Shown: positions 1-5,158 of the stretch, one piece after another
Numbering within the stretch: the stretch's first letter is position 1
How the letters are laid out: every line of letters begins with the position of its first letter
Source: Candidatus Omnitrophota bacterium
Lineage (GTDB): Bacteria; Omnitrophota; Gorgyraeia; S143-82
Length of the DNA stretch: 5,158 bases
Reading direction: 5' to 3'
Assembly: GCA_027065215.1 (NCBI GenBank)
Contig: JAMOOT010000382.1
Span: 1-5,158, forward strand
Notes under the pieces: model-generated
The model's input: the letters and a program-made list of their open reading frames with translations, nothing else
Told to the model about the DNA's origin: nothing
Databases searched by the model: none
Made by a program: the position numbers and the translations under genes

Positions 1-1470
1 TGCAACAACCGATATACTGGAGGCATTTATTGCATCAATGACGTCTTGAATGGTACTGACTGAAGTGAGATCAATTGTAGCTGAAGTACCCACACGATTG
101 GTTATTTTTATATGGCCAAGGGATACACCTAACCCATCGTTGAGTTGAGAAAGAGAGGTGCTTGCTGTAATATAGGCCAAATCATCTCCGTGCTTCTGCT
201 GTTCTTCCGAAGTGCTTCCGTATATATTAAGATCCTTAGCCATCCTTCCACCAGATAAATCCTCTATCTTTAATGCCCCCTCCTCTTCACCTGTAAGATC
301 AATTATCACTATCCCATCACCACTGTCATTTATCCGAGCCAAAACCGAAACAGAAGGGGTATTATTTATTGCATCTATTACATCTCCTATAGTCTTTATT
401 GAATCCGATGTTAAATCTATACTTACACTATTGCCAGATCGATCCGTAATCTTTATGTGTCCCTTCTCTACCCCTGTTCCGCCATTTAAAGAATCCAATC
501 GAGTATAACGGCTGATATATTGCAAGTGGACATCTGAACCCTCTAAAACTGTAGAAGAGGTGCTTCCTAATATCCCCAGATCCGCAGCCGTGCTCCCCCC
601 TGCTTCACTAATTGATAATGGTCCGTTCCCTCCAGAGGTATCTACGATCTTTATTCCGGTATTAGTAGAATTCACCTCAGCATACACCGAAACGCCACTC
701 GCTGAATTTATCGCTGAAAGCACATCCGAAAGGGTCTCTGCTGAACTAACATCGATCGTTGCTACATTCCCTGACTTGTCTTGAATAATGAATTTACCTA
801 AGTCCACTCCCCGCCCGCCATTAAATCGAGATAGCAACACATCATTCAATCCAGCAATCAAGGCCTTACCCACTACAGAGGCTGTAGTATATGTCCCCTC
901 TAATCCTATATCCTCTGCAGTGTGGCTGGAATTGAGACTTTCAACAACCAAATTCCCGGTTCCACCAGTTGTATCTTCCAGTTTTAACCTGTTGCCATCA
1001 TTGGCTATAGAAACTACCACCTTCCCGCCATTTCCTGAGGCATTGTTGATAGCAGAAATCAGATCTTGAACCGTCTCTGCCGACGAGATGTCTACATCAA
1101 AGACAGTTCCATCCCTTGCGGTAATACGCAAATCTGCCCCCGAACTATACCTTCTCACACCTGTATTCTCATTTAACAATTCAAGCGCAGTGGTAGTGGT
1201 TATATTGTTTATATCTGACCCTGATATCGAATTACCGGTAGTAGAACCCAATATTCCTAAGGATTGAGCGGCATTACCACCTGATACCTCCTCTACAACC
1301 AATGAACCACTACCACCCGATGTATCCTCTATGACTAACCTGTCCTGATCCACATAGGCATTGACCTGAACAGTATTGTTTTGATTTATCGTATCCACGA
1401 TATCCTTCATAGTAACGGCACGGGTAAGGTCTATTATTGCGGAATTACCCGCTTTATCGGTGATTTTAAT
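1..1470 (-). repeat. Tandem ~113-residue IN-type protein repeats within FliD (five units seen, last one cut)
   Basis: Five units begin at FliD residues 155, 268, 381, 493 and 608 (bases 1470, 1131, 792, 456 and 111 on the minus strand), a spacing of 113, 113, 112 and 115 residues. Each opens with a strand-rich motif like IKITDxxGNxxxIDLT, then a helix ending in DVIxAIN, then a block like LxIxDTSGGxGxLxIxE and, in most units, a DLGILGST-like end. Units 1, 4 and 5 are closest in the opening motif; unit 2 is the most diverged (LRITARDG). The pattern matches the flagellin/hook IN motif family (Flagellin_IN). The repeats are diverged at DNA level, so they are old duplications rather than recent slippage. 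The array continues past the window edge. Confidence 0.87.
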
Positions 1471-1932
1471 CGATCCACGAGAAAATCCCGATTGATTGTT
1501 TATGAATGCAAGAGGTGTCTCCTTATCGACGAAACCACCCAATTTTATTGTAAGCGTCCCGCTTCCCACCGTAGAAGAACTATCAGAAAACCCAGAACTT
1601 ATCATCTGATGAGTAGTCGCGGTTTGCTTCACCAGAAGACTATACGTACCCACATTGGCTCTCGTATTAGCCGTAGCAGTCAAGATATTCTCAGCAGTAC
1701 TGCTTACATCTTTGGTTCGGTAAAGATTAGGACGGGCAAGGGCATAGGATTGCAATTTAAAAGTAAGGAGTTTTGCCTGAATAGAACGCCAAACTTCTTT
1801 CTTCTTTAATTCCGCATCTCGCTTGGCCTGGAGTAGTTTGAGGGGATAACTCTCTAACTCTACCAACTGGTCTACTATTTTGTTGGTGTCCATCCCAGAT
1901 ACAATACCAGAGATATTTCCCATGCCCGGCAT
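1..1932 (-). CDS. fliD: Flagellar filament cap protein FliD (hook-associated protein 2), C-terminus beyond the left edge
   Basis: FliD caps the growing flagellar filament and helps exported flagellin fold and insert at the tip. The minus-strand frame runs from ATG at 1932 to base 1, 644 codons with no stop, so the gene is partial. Residues 7-27 (ISGIVSGMDTNKIVDQLVELE) carry the typical FliD N-terminal signature, followed by a charged helix (about 31-60) and a region ending near residue 131. From residue 155 the protein is built of tandem IN-type repeats of about 113 residues. The usual C-terminal coiled-coil domain is not reached. Many FliD proteins are about 400-500 residues in total, so this one is unusually long. 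The start has a purine-rich Shine-Dalgarno six bases upstream; a second ATG three codons later is less well placed. It lies 58 bp after flaG with no promoter seen between, so the two are probably co-transcribed. Identity is firm; full length is unknown. Confidence 0.95.
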   Translation of the reverse strand, partial: MPGMGNISGIVSGMDTNKIVDQLVELESYPLKLLQAKRDAELKKKEVWRSIQAKLLTFKLQSYALARPNLYRTKDVSSTAENILTATANTRANVGTYSLLVKQTATTHQMISSGFSDSSSTVGSGTLTIKLGGFVDKETPLAFINNQSGFSRGSIKITDKAGNSAIIDLTRAVTMKDIVDTINQNNTVQVNAYVDQDRLVIEDTSGGSGSLVVEEVSGGNAAQSLGILGSTTGNSISGSDINNITTTTALELLNENTGVRRYSSGADLRITARDGTVFDVDISSAETVQDLISAINNASGNGGKVVVSIANDGNRLKLEDTTGGTGNLVVESLNSSHTAEDIGLEGTYTTASVVGKALIAGLNDVLLSRFNGGRGVDLGKFIIQDKSGNVATIDVSSAETLSDVLSAINSASGVSVYAEVNSTNTGIKIVDTSGGNGPLSISEAGGSTAADLGILGSTSSTVLEGSDVHLQYISRYTRLDSLNGGTGVEKGHIKITDRSGNSVSIDLTSDSIKTIGDVIDAINNTPSVSVLARINDSGDGIVIIDLTGEEEGALKIEDLSGGRMAKDLNIYGSTSEEQQKHGDDLAYITASTSLSQLNDGLGVSLGHIKITNRVGTSATIDLTSVSTIQDVIDAINASSISVVA

Positions 1933-1938
1933 AACAAA

Positions 1939-1950
1939 CCCCTCTCCCCT
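1939..1950 (-). promoter_or_regulatory. Ribosome binding site of fliD
   Basis: The minus strand reads AGGGGAGAGGGG, with the last G six bases before the ATG at 1932. This supports ATG 1932 over the in-frame ATG at 1923. Confidence 0.75.
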
Positions 1951-1990
1951 GTTATATTACCATCTTTTCTTTATCAACAGGCCTTTTCTC

Positions 1991-2383
1991 TTACAGGTAT
2001 CTATCTATTATCAACCCTATTGCATTATGTATCCTAACTAAGGCCTCGATCATCTGCTCCGGCGGTATCTGACGAATGACCTCCTGGGTTGACGGATTTA
2101 TCACCTCCACATATGCAAGGTCTGTGCCATCTACGAACGGATGAAAGCGAAGATCCTTCTGCATACTCTGCATTATTTTATTCAAATGTTCAGCCAACTC
2201 CTTAGCCGCTTCAACTGCATCTTTTTTTAGCTGTTCATACATCTTTTTTTCTGTCTCAGAGAGTCCATCACTATCTTTGGCCTCTACCAAATTCATTGCC
2301 TCTTCAAACCGCCGGGCAGTGGTTTCAAAATAGTTTTGGATATTCGTCATTGCATTGTTGACATTATTCACATTCCCTTCCAT
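1991..2383 (-). CDS. flaG: FlaG family flagellar protein
   Basis: FlaG is a small flagellar accessory protein, usually encoded beside fliD; in several bacteria its loss changes filament length, but its mechanism is poorly known. The protein is 130 residues from the ATG at 2383. Residues about 20-78 are charged and helical, probably coiled coil. Residues about 79-130 form the FlaG domain, with HPFVDGTDLAYVEVINP leading into the family hallmark EVIRQIPPE at 101-109 and a hydrophobic C-terminal helix. Two other in-frame ATGs lie upstream, at 2407 and 2392. I prefer 2383 because AAGGA sits eight bases before it, whereas the ATG at 2407 has no Shine-Dalgarno and lies in the loop of an inverted repeat. 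The gene follows the flagellin terminator and precedes fliD by 58 bp. No Cys is present and no signal peptide is visible, as expected for a flagellum-associated or cytoplasmic protein. Confidence 0.92.
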   Translation of the reverse strand: MEGNVNNVNNAMTNIQNYFETTARRFEEAMNLVEAKDSDGLSETEKKMYEQLKKDAVEAAKELAEHLNKIMQSMQKDLRFHPFVDGTDLAYVEVINPSTQEVIRQIPPEQMIEALVRIHNAIGLIIDRYL

Positions 2384-2391
2384 ATCCCACA

Positions 2392-2396
2392 TCCTT
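2392..2396 (-). promoter_or_regulatory. Ribosome binding site deciding the flaG start
   Basis: AAGGA on the minus strand lies eight bases before the ATG at 2383. It abuts the ATG at 2392 and lies downstream of the ATG at 2407, so it cannot serve those two codons well. Confidence 0.65.
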
Positions 2397-2418
2397 TTTA
2401 AAACCATTTGGTTTTAAA
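2397..2418. repeat. Perfect inverted repeat before flaG
   Basis: TTTAAAACC and GGTTTTAAA form a perfect 9-bp stem around a four-base loop. It lies between the flagellin terminator and the flaG ribosome binding site. In RNA it would be an A/U-rich hairpin without a following U tract, so it is not a standard terminator. It could be an RNA processing or stability element, or an operator. The role is unknown. Confidence 0.6.
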
Positions 2419-2420
2419 GG

Positions 2421-2452
2421 AAAAACTGGCTGGGGACAAGACCCCAGCCAGT
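2421..2452 (-). terminator. Rho-independent terminator after flagellin
   Basis: On the minus strand ACTGGCTGGGG and CCCCAGCCAGT form a perfect 11-bp stem around a six-base loop (TCTTGT). The stem is followed by a run of T residues (the last stem T plus four more). It starts 11 bp after the flagellin stop codon. It should end most flagellin transcripts, and flaG-fliD would then depend on read-through or on an unseen promoter. Confidence 0.93.
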
Positions 2453-2462
2453 CTGTTCGGCA

Positions 2463-3866
2463 TTAACCCAACAACTGCAATATTGCCTGTGGCGCAACAT
2501 TTGCGTGAGCCAACATCGCAGTACCAGCCTGCATTAATATCTGCAGCCTGGTAAAGCCAACCATCTCCTTGGCCATATCCACATCTCGAATACGGCTCTC
2601 AGATGCCTGGATGTTCTCACGCGTAACACCTAAGTTTGCGATGGTGCTCTCCAACGTGTTCTTCTGGAAGGCACCCAAGGTTGCCCTTTGAGTAGAGACA
2701 TCATTAATCGCCTCATCGATTATGTCTACCGCCATAGCCGCATTGTTGGTCAAGTCATAGGTGCCGCCAGACTTGATAGAAAGAAGGCCCTCTGATCCAG
2801 CGGTATCGGTTCCCAATTGATTGGCCCTCATAGAATTTATGGAGATCGTGGCAATCTCATTACTATCTGCATTGGCACCTAAAACAAACCTAAGAAGCCC
2901 TGCAGTTACGTAGATATCGTACTTGACGGAACCACCGCCAGCACTGTTATATCCCTCAGCCACAGTGATCTTCATATCCTTAAATGTCCCGGTTGCGGCA
3001 ATGAGGGTAAGCCCACTACCCGCCGCTGAACCTCCAGCAATGGTTCCAGCGATATCTTGACCGGTATCTGCAGCCAGTCCTCCATTTACCGCTGAACCCG
3101 TCACTACCAGTGATGCCTCTGTCCCATAGGCAACAGTCTTTATGAAGATGTGATCCGAACCACTACCATCAGCAGATGCCCAAGCAATTACTCCACTCAC
3201 AGTGGCATTGATTGCTGACACGATCTGCGCAGCACTGTAGGCTGCAGTAAGATCTACAGTAGTCCCATTCACGGTAATGTCCCCGTATCCAAAGGCACCA
3301 TTTGTACTCCTACCAAAACTAATCAAAGCCTGAGAGGCCTCTTGAGTGATGGCATAGGAGACAAATCCAGTGCTGGCATTGTTTCCAATGCTGGCAGCAG
3401 TTACTCGATTGCTGTTCTTTATATCTACCGAGTTCCCTGCAGCACCATTTAAGAGATACTTACCAGCGTACTTGGTAGTGTTTGCGATTCGGTCAATGGA
3501 ATCCACTGCCGAATCCACCTGGGCCTGGTCGGCTGCAATTGCCTCGGCATCGTTAGCACCTTCGTTTGCTGCATGTAAGGCCAATGCCCGAATAGAGTTT
3601 AGGAGCGTGTTCATCTCAGTCAACGCCCCTTCAGCGGTCTGAACCATAGAGATAGCATCTTCAGAGTTATGTATTGCCTGATCCAAACCAGTTACATTCG
3701 CCCTTAACTTCTCAGAAATAACCAAACCTGCAGGGTCATCACCTGCTCGGTTGATGCGATAACCAGAGGATAGTTTCTCCAAAGACTTTCTTACTGCAGT
3801 ATCTGTCTTGGTGAGATTCCACCAAGCATTCAATGCTGCGATGTTGTGATTAATCCTTACTCCCAT
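2463..3866 (-). CDS. fliC: Flagellin, filament subunit
   Basis: This is the main filament protein, exported through the flagellar type III apparatus and polymerised under the FliD cap. It is 467 residues. Residues 1-140 are the conserved N-terminal D0/D1 region, with hallmarks MGVRINHNIAALNA, EKLSSGYRINRAGDDPAGL (31-49) and the AISMVQTAEGAL helix (71-82). Residues about 375-467 are the C-terminal D1/D0 region, with STQRATLGAFQ (391-401), ESRIRDVDMAKE and the LQILMQAGTAMLAHANVAPQ end. The central part, about 150-370, is Gly/Ala/Thr-rich and variable; residues 196-257 resemble the IN-type repeats of the neighbouring FliD. There is no Cys and no signal peptide, as expected. Trp-Trp at 15-16 in the D0 helix is unusual. 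A sigma-28-type promoter and long leader precede it and a strong terminator follows, so it is probably a highly expressed single-gene transcript. Whether the genome has more flagellin copies cannot be seen; the family call is firm, while the symbol (fliC, fla or hag) is conventional. Confidence 0.97.
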   Translation of the reverse strand: MGVRINHNIAALNAWWNLTKTDTAVRKSLEKLSSGYRINRAGDDPAGLVISEKLRANVTGLDQAIHNSEDAISMVQTAEGALTEMNTLLNSIRALALHAANEGANDAEAIAADQAQVDSAVDSIDRIANTTKYAGKYLLNGAAGNSVDIKNSNRVTAASIGNNASTGFVSYAITQEASQALISFGRSTNGAFGYGDITVNGTTVDLTAAYSAAQIVSAINATVSGVIAWASADGSGSDHIFIKTVAYGTEASLVVTGSAVNGGLAADTGQDIAGTIAGGSAAGSGLTLIAATGTFKDMKITVAEGYNSAGGGSVKYDIYVTAGLLRFVLGANADSNEIATISINSMRANQLGTDTAGSEGLLSIKSGGTYDLTNNAAMAVDIIDEAINDVSTQRATLGAFQKNTLESTIANLGVTRENIQASESRIRDVDMAKEMVGFTRLQILMQAGTAMLAHANVAPQAILQLLG

Positions 3867-4013
3867 ATCTTGCCTCCTTGCTTTTAATTAACTTTAGCCT
3901 CCCTGCTAAAGCCCAAGACCGAAATTTCTATAGCGGCCCGGCCTCTTAGCCGCTTACCTCTTTGGTGCGCCCCTCTTCTCCTGCTATATCACCCCCCTTC
4001 ATCAAAGAACTTC
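3867..4013 (-). promoter_or_regulatory. Long structured 5' leader of flagellin
   Basis: If transcription starts about seven bases after the sigma-28 -10 element, the flagellin message has an untranslated leader of roughly 147 bases. The leader contains two clear hairpins. The upstream one has AGCGGC paired with GCCGCT (3949-3954 with 3932-3937) and an 11-base loop. The downstream one has CTTTAGC paired with GCTAAAG (3905-3911 with 3892-3898) and the loop AGGGAG, 12 bases before the ribosome binding site. I do not recognise a known riboswitch class. It may affect mRNA stability or translation timing, which is inference. No open frame with a ribosome binding site was recognised in it. Confidence 0.5.
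3873..3879 (-). promoter_or_regulatory. Strong ribosome binding site of flagellin
   Basis: A full AAGGAGG lies six bases before the ATG at 3866. This is the best Shine-Dalgarno in the window and fits a highly translated structural protein. Confidence 0.9.
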
Positions 4014-4020
4014 AATATAT

Positions 4021-4048
4021 TTATCGTCGATTCTCTGCTAAAACTTTA
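4021..4048 (-). promoter_or_regulatory. Sigma-28 (FliA/SigD)-type flagellar promoter of flagellin
   Basis: The minus strand carries TAAAGTTT (4048-4041), identical to the enteric sigma-28 -35 consensus, and GACGATAA (4028-4021), one mismatch from the -10 consensus GCCGATAA. The spacer is 12 bases rather than the usual 11, within the range seen for SigD promoters. Late flagellar genes such as flagellin are the classic targets of this sigma factor. Its position 155 bp before the flagellin ATG implies a long leader. Confidence 0.88.
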
Positions 4049-4051
4049 GCA
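4036..4051. repeat. Dyad symmetry overlapping the flagellin -35 element
   Basis: TGCTAAA and TTTAGCA form perfect 7-bp arms around AC. The dyad covers the sigma-28 -35 element, so a protein bound here would compete with RNA polymerase. The same half-site recurs as the stem of the leader hairpin at 3892-3911. It could be an operator or a chance extension of the -35 sequence. Confidence 0.5.
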
Positions 4052-4157
4052 ATTTTAGAGAAAAATTTACACCAACTTATTGGGGCATATTAGGTTATCA
4101 AGACAACAAAATATAACCCGTTGTTAAGAAATGAGATTTAATCTTAAGAAGAGAAAT

Positions 4158-4823
4158 TCACAAAGGAAGGTTATCTATAGGTGAAACCTGATATGTCTGA
4201 TTAGAAATCCTTATAATGTGATTATCAGAGATATCTTTCCGCACATACACCCCTGCCCCAACCACACATCCACGTCCTATAGACCTGTGATCTCTCACCA
4301 CAGCATTCATACCTAAAAACGACCCTTCTCCAATCACAGTTCCCCCTCCAACTACAACCCCACCGGCAATAAAAGCATCTTTTTCTACCCTGACATCATG
4401 ACATACAACCGCACCTGACCAGATAAAGACATTGTCTCCTATCTTCACCCCTGGTTCTAAAACTACTTTTGGCATTATTAGTACATGTCTACCTAATCTA
4501 ACCGATGGTGCAATATAAGATGAAGGATGGATAAACGAAACTGGACTATACCCGAGAAAAATAAATCTATCCAAGATCTCCCTACGCACCCCATTTAATC
4601 GCTTAAACCCAACTGCAACCATTACCTCTACCTCATTAGGTGGAAACTTATCAATTGCCTCATTGAACTTCATCACATCTATACCACATACCTTCATCCC
4701 ATCCCTCCAGAATTCATTGTCCACACAAAGACCTACCACATCAAACATTTCCGTCTCATGGATAAGATGAACCAATACATTGGCGACCTCTCCTGTTCCC
4801 CAAATCAAGACCTGCCTTGCCAT
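4158..4823 (-). CDS. PglD/NeuD-type sugar acyltransferase with hexapeptide repeats
   Basis: Members of this family transfer an acetyl (or other acyl) group from acyl-CoA to amino-sugar nucleotides or sialic-acid-like sugars in the cytoplasm, for protein or surface glycans. The protein is 221 residues. Residues about 3-95 form the Rossmann-like N-terminal domain, with a short glycine motif GTGEVA at 9-14 and VMVAVGFKRLNGVR in the middle. From about IHPSSYIAPS (98-107) a left-handed beta helix of hexapeptide repeats follows (LGRHVLI, IGDNVFI, IGEGSFLG, IGRGCVVGAG). His142 in AVVCHDVRV aligns with the catalytic base of the PglD family. I choose ATG 4823, with AAGGGAG seven bases upstream; the in-frame TTG at 4829 is too close to that site. 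The start lies 2 bp after the upstream stop, so the two genes are probably one operon and translationally coupled. Being beside flagellin suggests a glycosylation role. The exact substrate cannot be told. Confidence 0.9.
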   Translation of the reverse strand: MARQVLIWGTGEVANVLVHLIHETEMFDVVGLCVDNEFWRDGMKVCGIDVMKFNEAIDKFPPNEVEVMVAVGFKRLNGVRREILDRFIFLGYSPVSFIHPSSYIAPSVRLGRHVLIMPKVVLEPGVKIGDNVFIWSGAVVCHDVRVEKDAFIAGGVVVGGGTVIGEGSFLGMNAVVRDHRSIGRGCVVGAGVYVRKDISDNHIIRISNQTYQVSPIDNLPL

Positions 4824-4825
4824 AG

Positions 4826-5158
4826 TCAATCTCCCTTCTTCAATATCTTCATTTGATATCTATCCAAAATAAGCACCCTACAATGGCTCCTCGAACATCG
4901 GACCTTACCCACACCTACCACTGACATCCCCATCAAGTTTCTATACCTTTCCAAGTCCACGCCTACAAATCGCGAATAAGGCAAATAAAAACCCGCCCAA
5001 TTCTCTGGAGAACAGGTAAATAGAAGATAGACACCCTTGCCAGAAGAAAAAACTCGGCATATTTCCCCCTTGACTGCACGGGTATAATTATCCCAATCTC
5101 GCAAATTTCCGGGCGAAACAATCCCCGGATGTCTCCATAATCCTACTTTATCTCTCAT
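4826..5158 (-). CDS. Unrecognised protein, 110 residues visible, start uncertain at the right edge
   Basis: I do not recognise this protein. The frame starts with an ATG formed by the last three bases of the window, so it may be a true start or an internal Met of a longer protein; no upstream ribosome binding site can be seen. The visible part is soluble-looking with no membrane segment. It is rich in aromatic and basic residues and has four Cys (34, 49, 88, 93) and a lysine-rich end (KILKKGD). Short hydrophobic strands (GVYLLFTC, RFVGVDL, MSVVGVGKV, CRVLILDRY) suggest an alpha/beta fold, perhaps the C-terminal part of an enzyme. The stop is 2 bp before the acyltransferase ATG, and the acyltransferase ribosome binding site lies inside this gene, which indicates an operon and supports this being a real gene. 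A link to sugar-nucleotide or flagellin modification follows only from position. Confidence 0.72.
   Translation of the reverse strand: MRDKVGLWRHPGIVSPGNLRDWDNYTRAVKGEICRVFSSGKGVYLLFTCSPENWAGFYLPYSRFVGVDLERYRNLMGMSVVGVGKVRCSRSHCRVLILDRYQMKILKKGD
4831..4837 (-). promoter_or_regulatory. Ribosome binding site deciding the acyltransferase start
   Basis: AAGGGAG inside the end of the upstream gene lies seven bases before the ATG at 4823. It is only one base from the in-frame TTG at 4829, so it selects the ATG and gives a 221-residue product. Confidence 0.78.

Noticed and set aside
212..1809. Plus-strand open frames at 212-508, 560-784, 788-1069 and 1381-1809
   Set aside because: They lie opposite fliD, whose minus-strand frame is open throughout and has clear family motifs. 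Their products are low-complexity and match nothing, and none has a good ribosome binding site.
1933..1990. Separate sigma-28 promoter between flaG and fliD
   Set aside because: A TAAAG stretch is present near 1970, but no GCCGATAA-like -10 follows at a suitable distance.
2222..2250. Two runs of seven T (seven A on the coding strand) in flaG as phase-variation or frameshift sites
   Set aside because: Both encode ordinary Lys-Lys pairs in a charged helix, the frame is intact across them, and seven-base runs are short for phase variation. No stem-loop supporting programmed frameshifting was seen.
2384..2407. Upstream ATG codons as the start of flaG
   Set aside because: The ATG at 2407 lies in the inverted-repeat loop without a Shine-Dalgarno, and the ATG at 2392 abuts AAGGA. 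The ATG at 2383 has proper spacing.
3370..3642. Plus-strand open frame of 90 codons
   Set aside because: It is antisense to the conserved N-terminal part of flagellin and is explained as a shadow of that frame.
3867..4013. Cyclic di-GMP riboswitch in the flagellin leader
   Set aside because: The leader has GC-rich hairpins and a GAAA, but I could not find the GEMM-I or GEMM-II core sequences, so the class is not claimed.
4093..4147. Terminator after the acyltransferase
   Set aside because: Only weak A/T-rich 6-bp inverted repeats are present (GGTTAT/ATAACC and TTAAGA/TCTTAA, with 12-14-base loops) and there is no convincing stem plus U tract, so read-through into flagellin cannot be excluded.

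Overview
The window is a piece of a bacterial flagellar filament locus, with every gene on the minus strand. In transcription order (right to left) it holds: an unrecognised 110-codon reading frame at the right edge; a hexapeptide-repeat sugar O/N-acyltransferase of the PglD/NeuD type; a 291-bp non-coding stretch with a sigma-28-type promoter and a long structured leader; a 467-residue flagellin; an intrinsic terminator; flaG; and fliD, which is still open at base 1 after 644 codons. All plus-strand reading frames are shadows of these genes.

The organism is a flagellated bacterium with sigma-28-dependent filament genes, good Shine-Dalgarno sites and a G+C content that looks middling (not computed exactly). 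The bacterial flagellin, FlaG and FliD exclude an archaellum. The proteins do not look like close relatives of enteric or Bacillus reference proteins. I cannot name the phylum from the sequence; an uncultivated or environmental lineage is plausible but is inference.

How the genes fit together: flagellin is the filament subunit, FliD is the cap that folds and inserts flagellin at the growing tip, and FlaG is a small accessory protein often found beside fliD and linked to filament length. The acyltransferase family makes acylated amino-sugar nucleotides, so its position just upstream of flagellin suggests, without proving, a surface or flagellin glycosylation pathway.

The most notable feature is FliD. 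After a normal N-terminal domain it carries at least five tandem copies of a roughly 113-residue unit of the flagellin/hook 'IN' type, and the fifth is cut by the window edge. A similar motif appears in the central variable domain of the flagellin. Other points of note are the repeated GCTAAA/TTTAGC half-sites in the flagellin promoter and leader, and the terminator plus second inverted repeat between flagellin and flaG. I see no mobile element, CRISPR array, tRNA or rRNA, and no clear evidence of a wholly new system.
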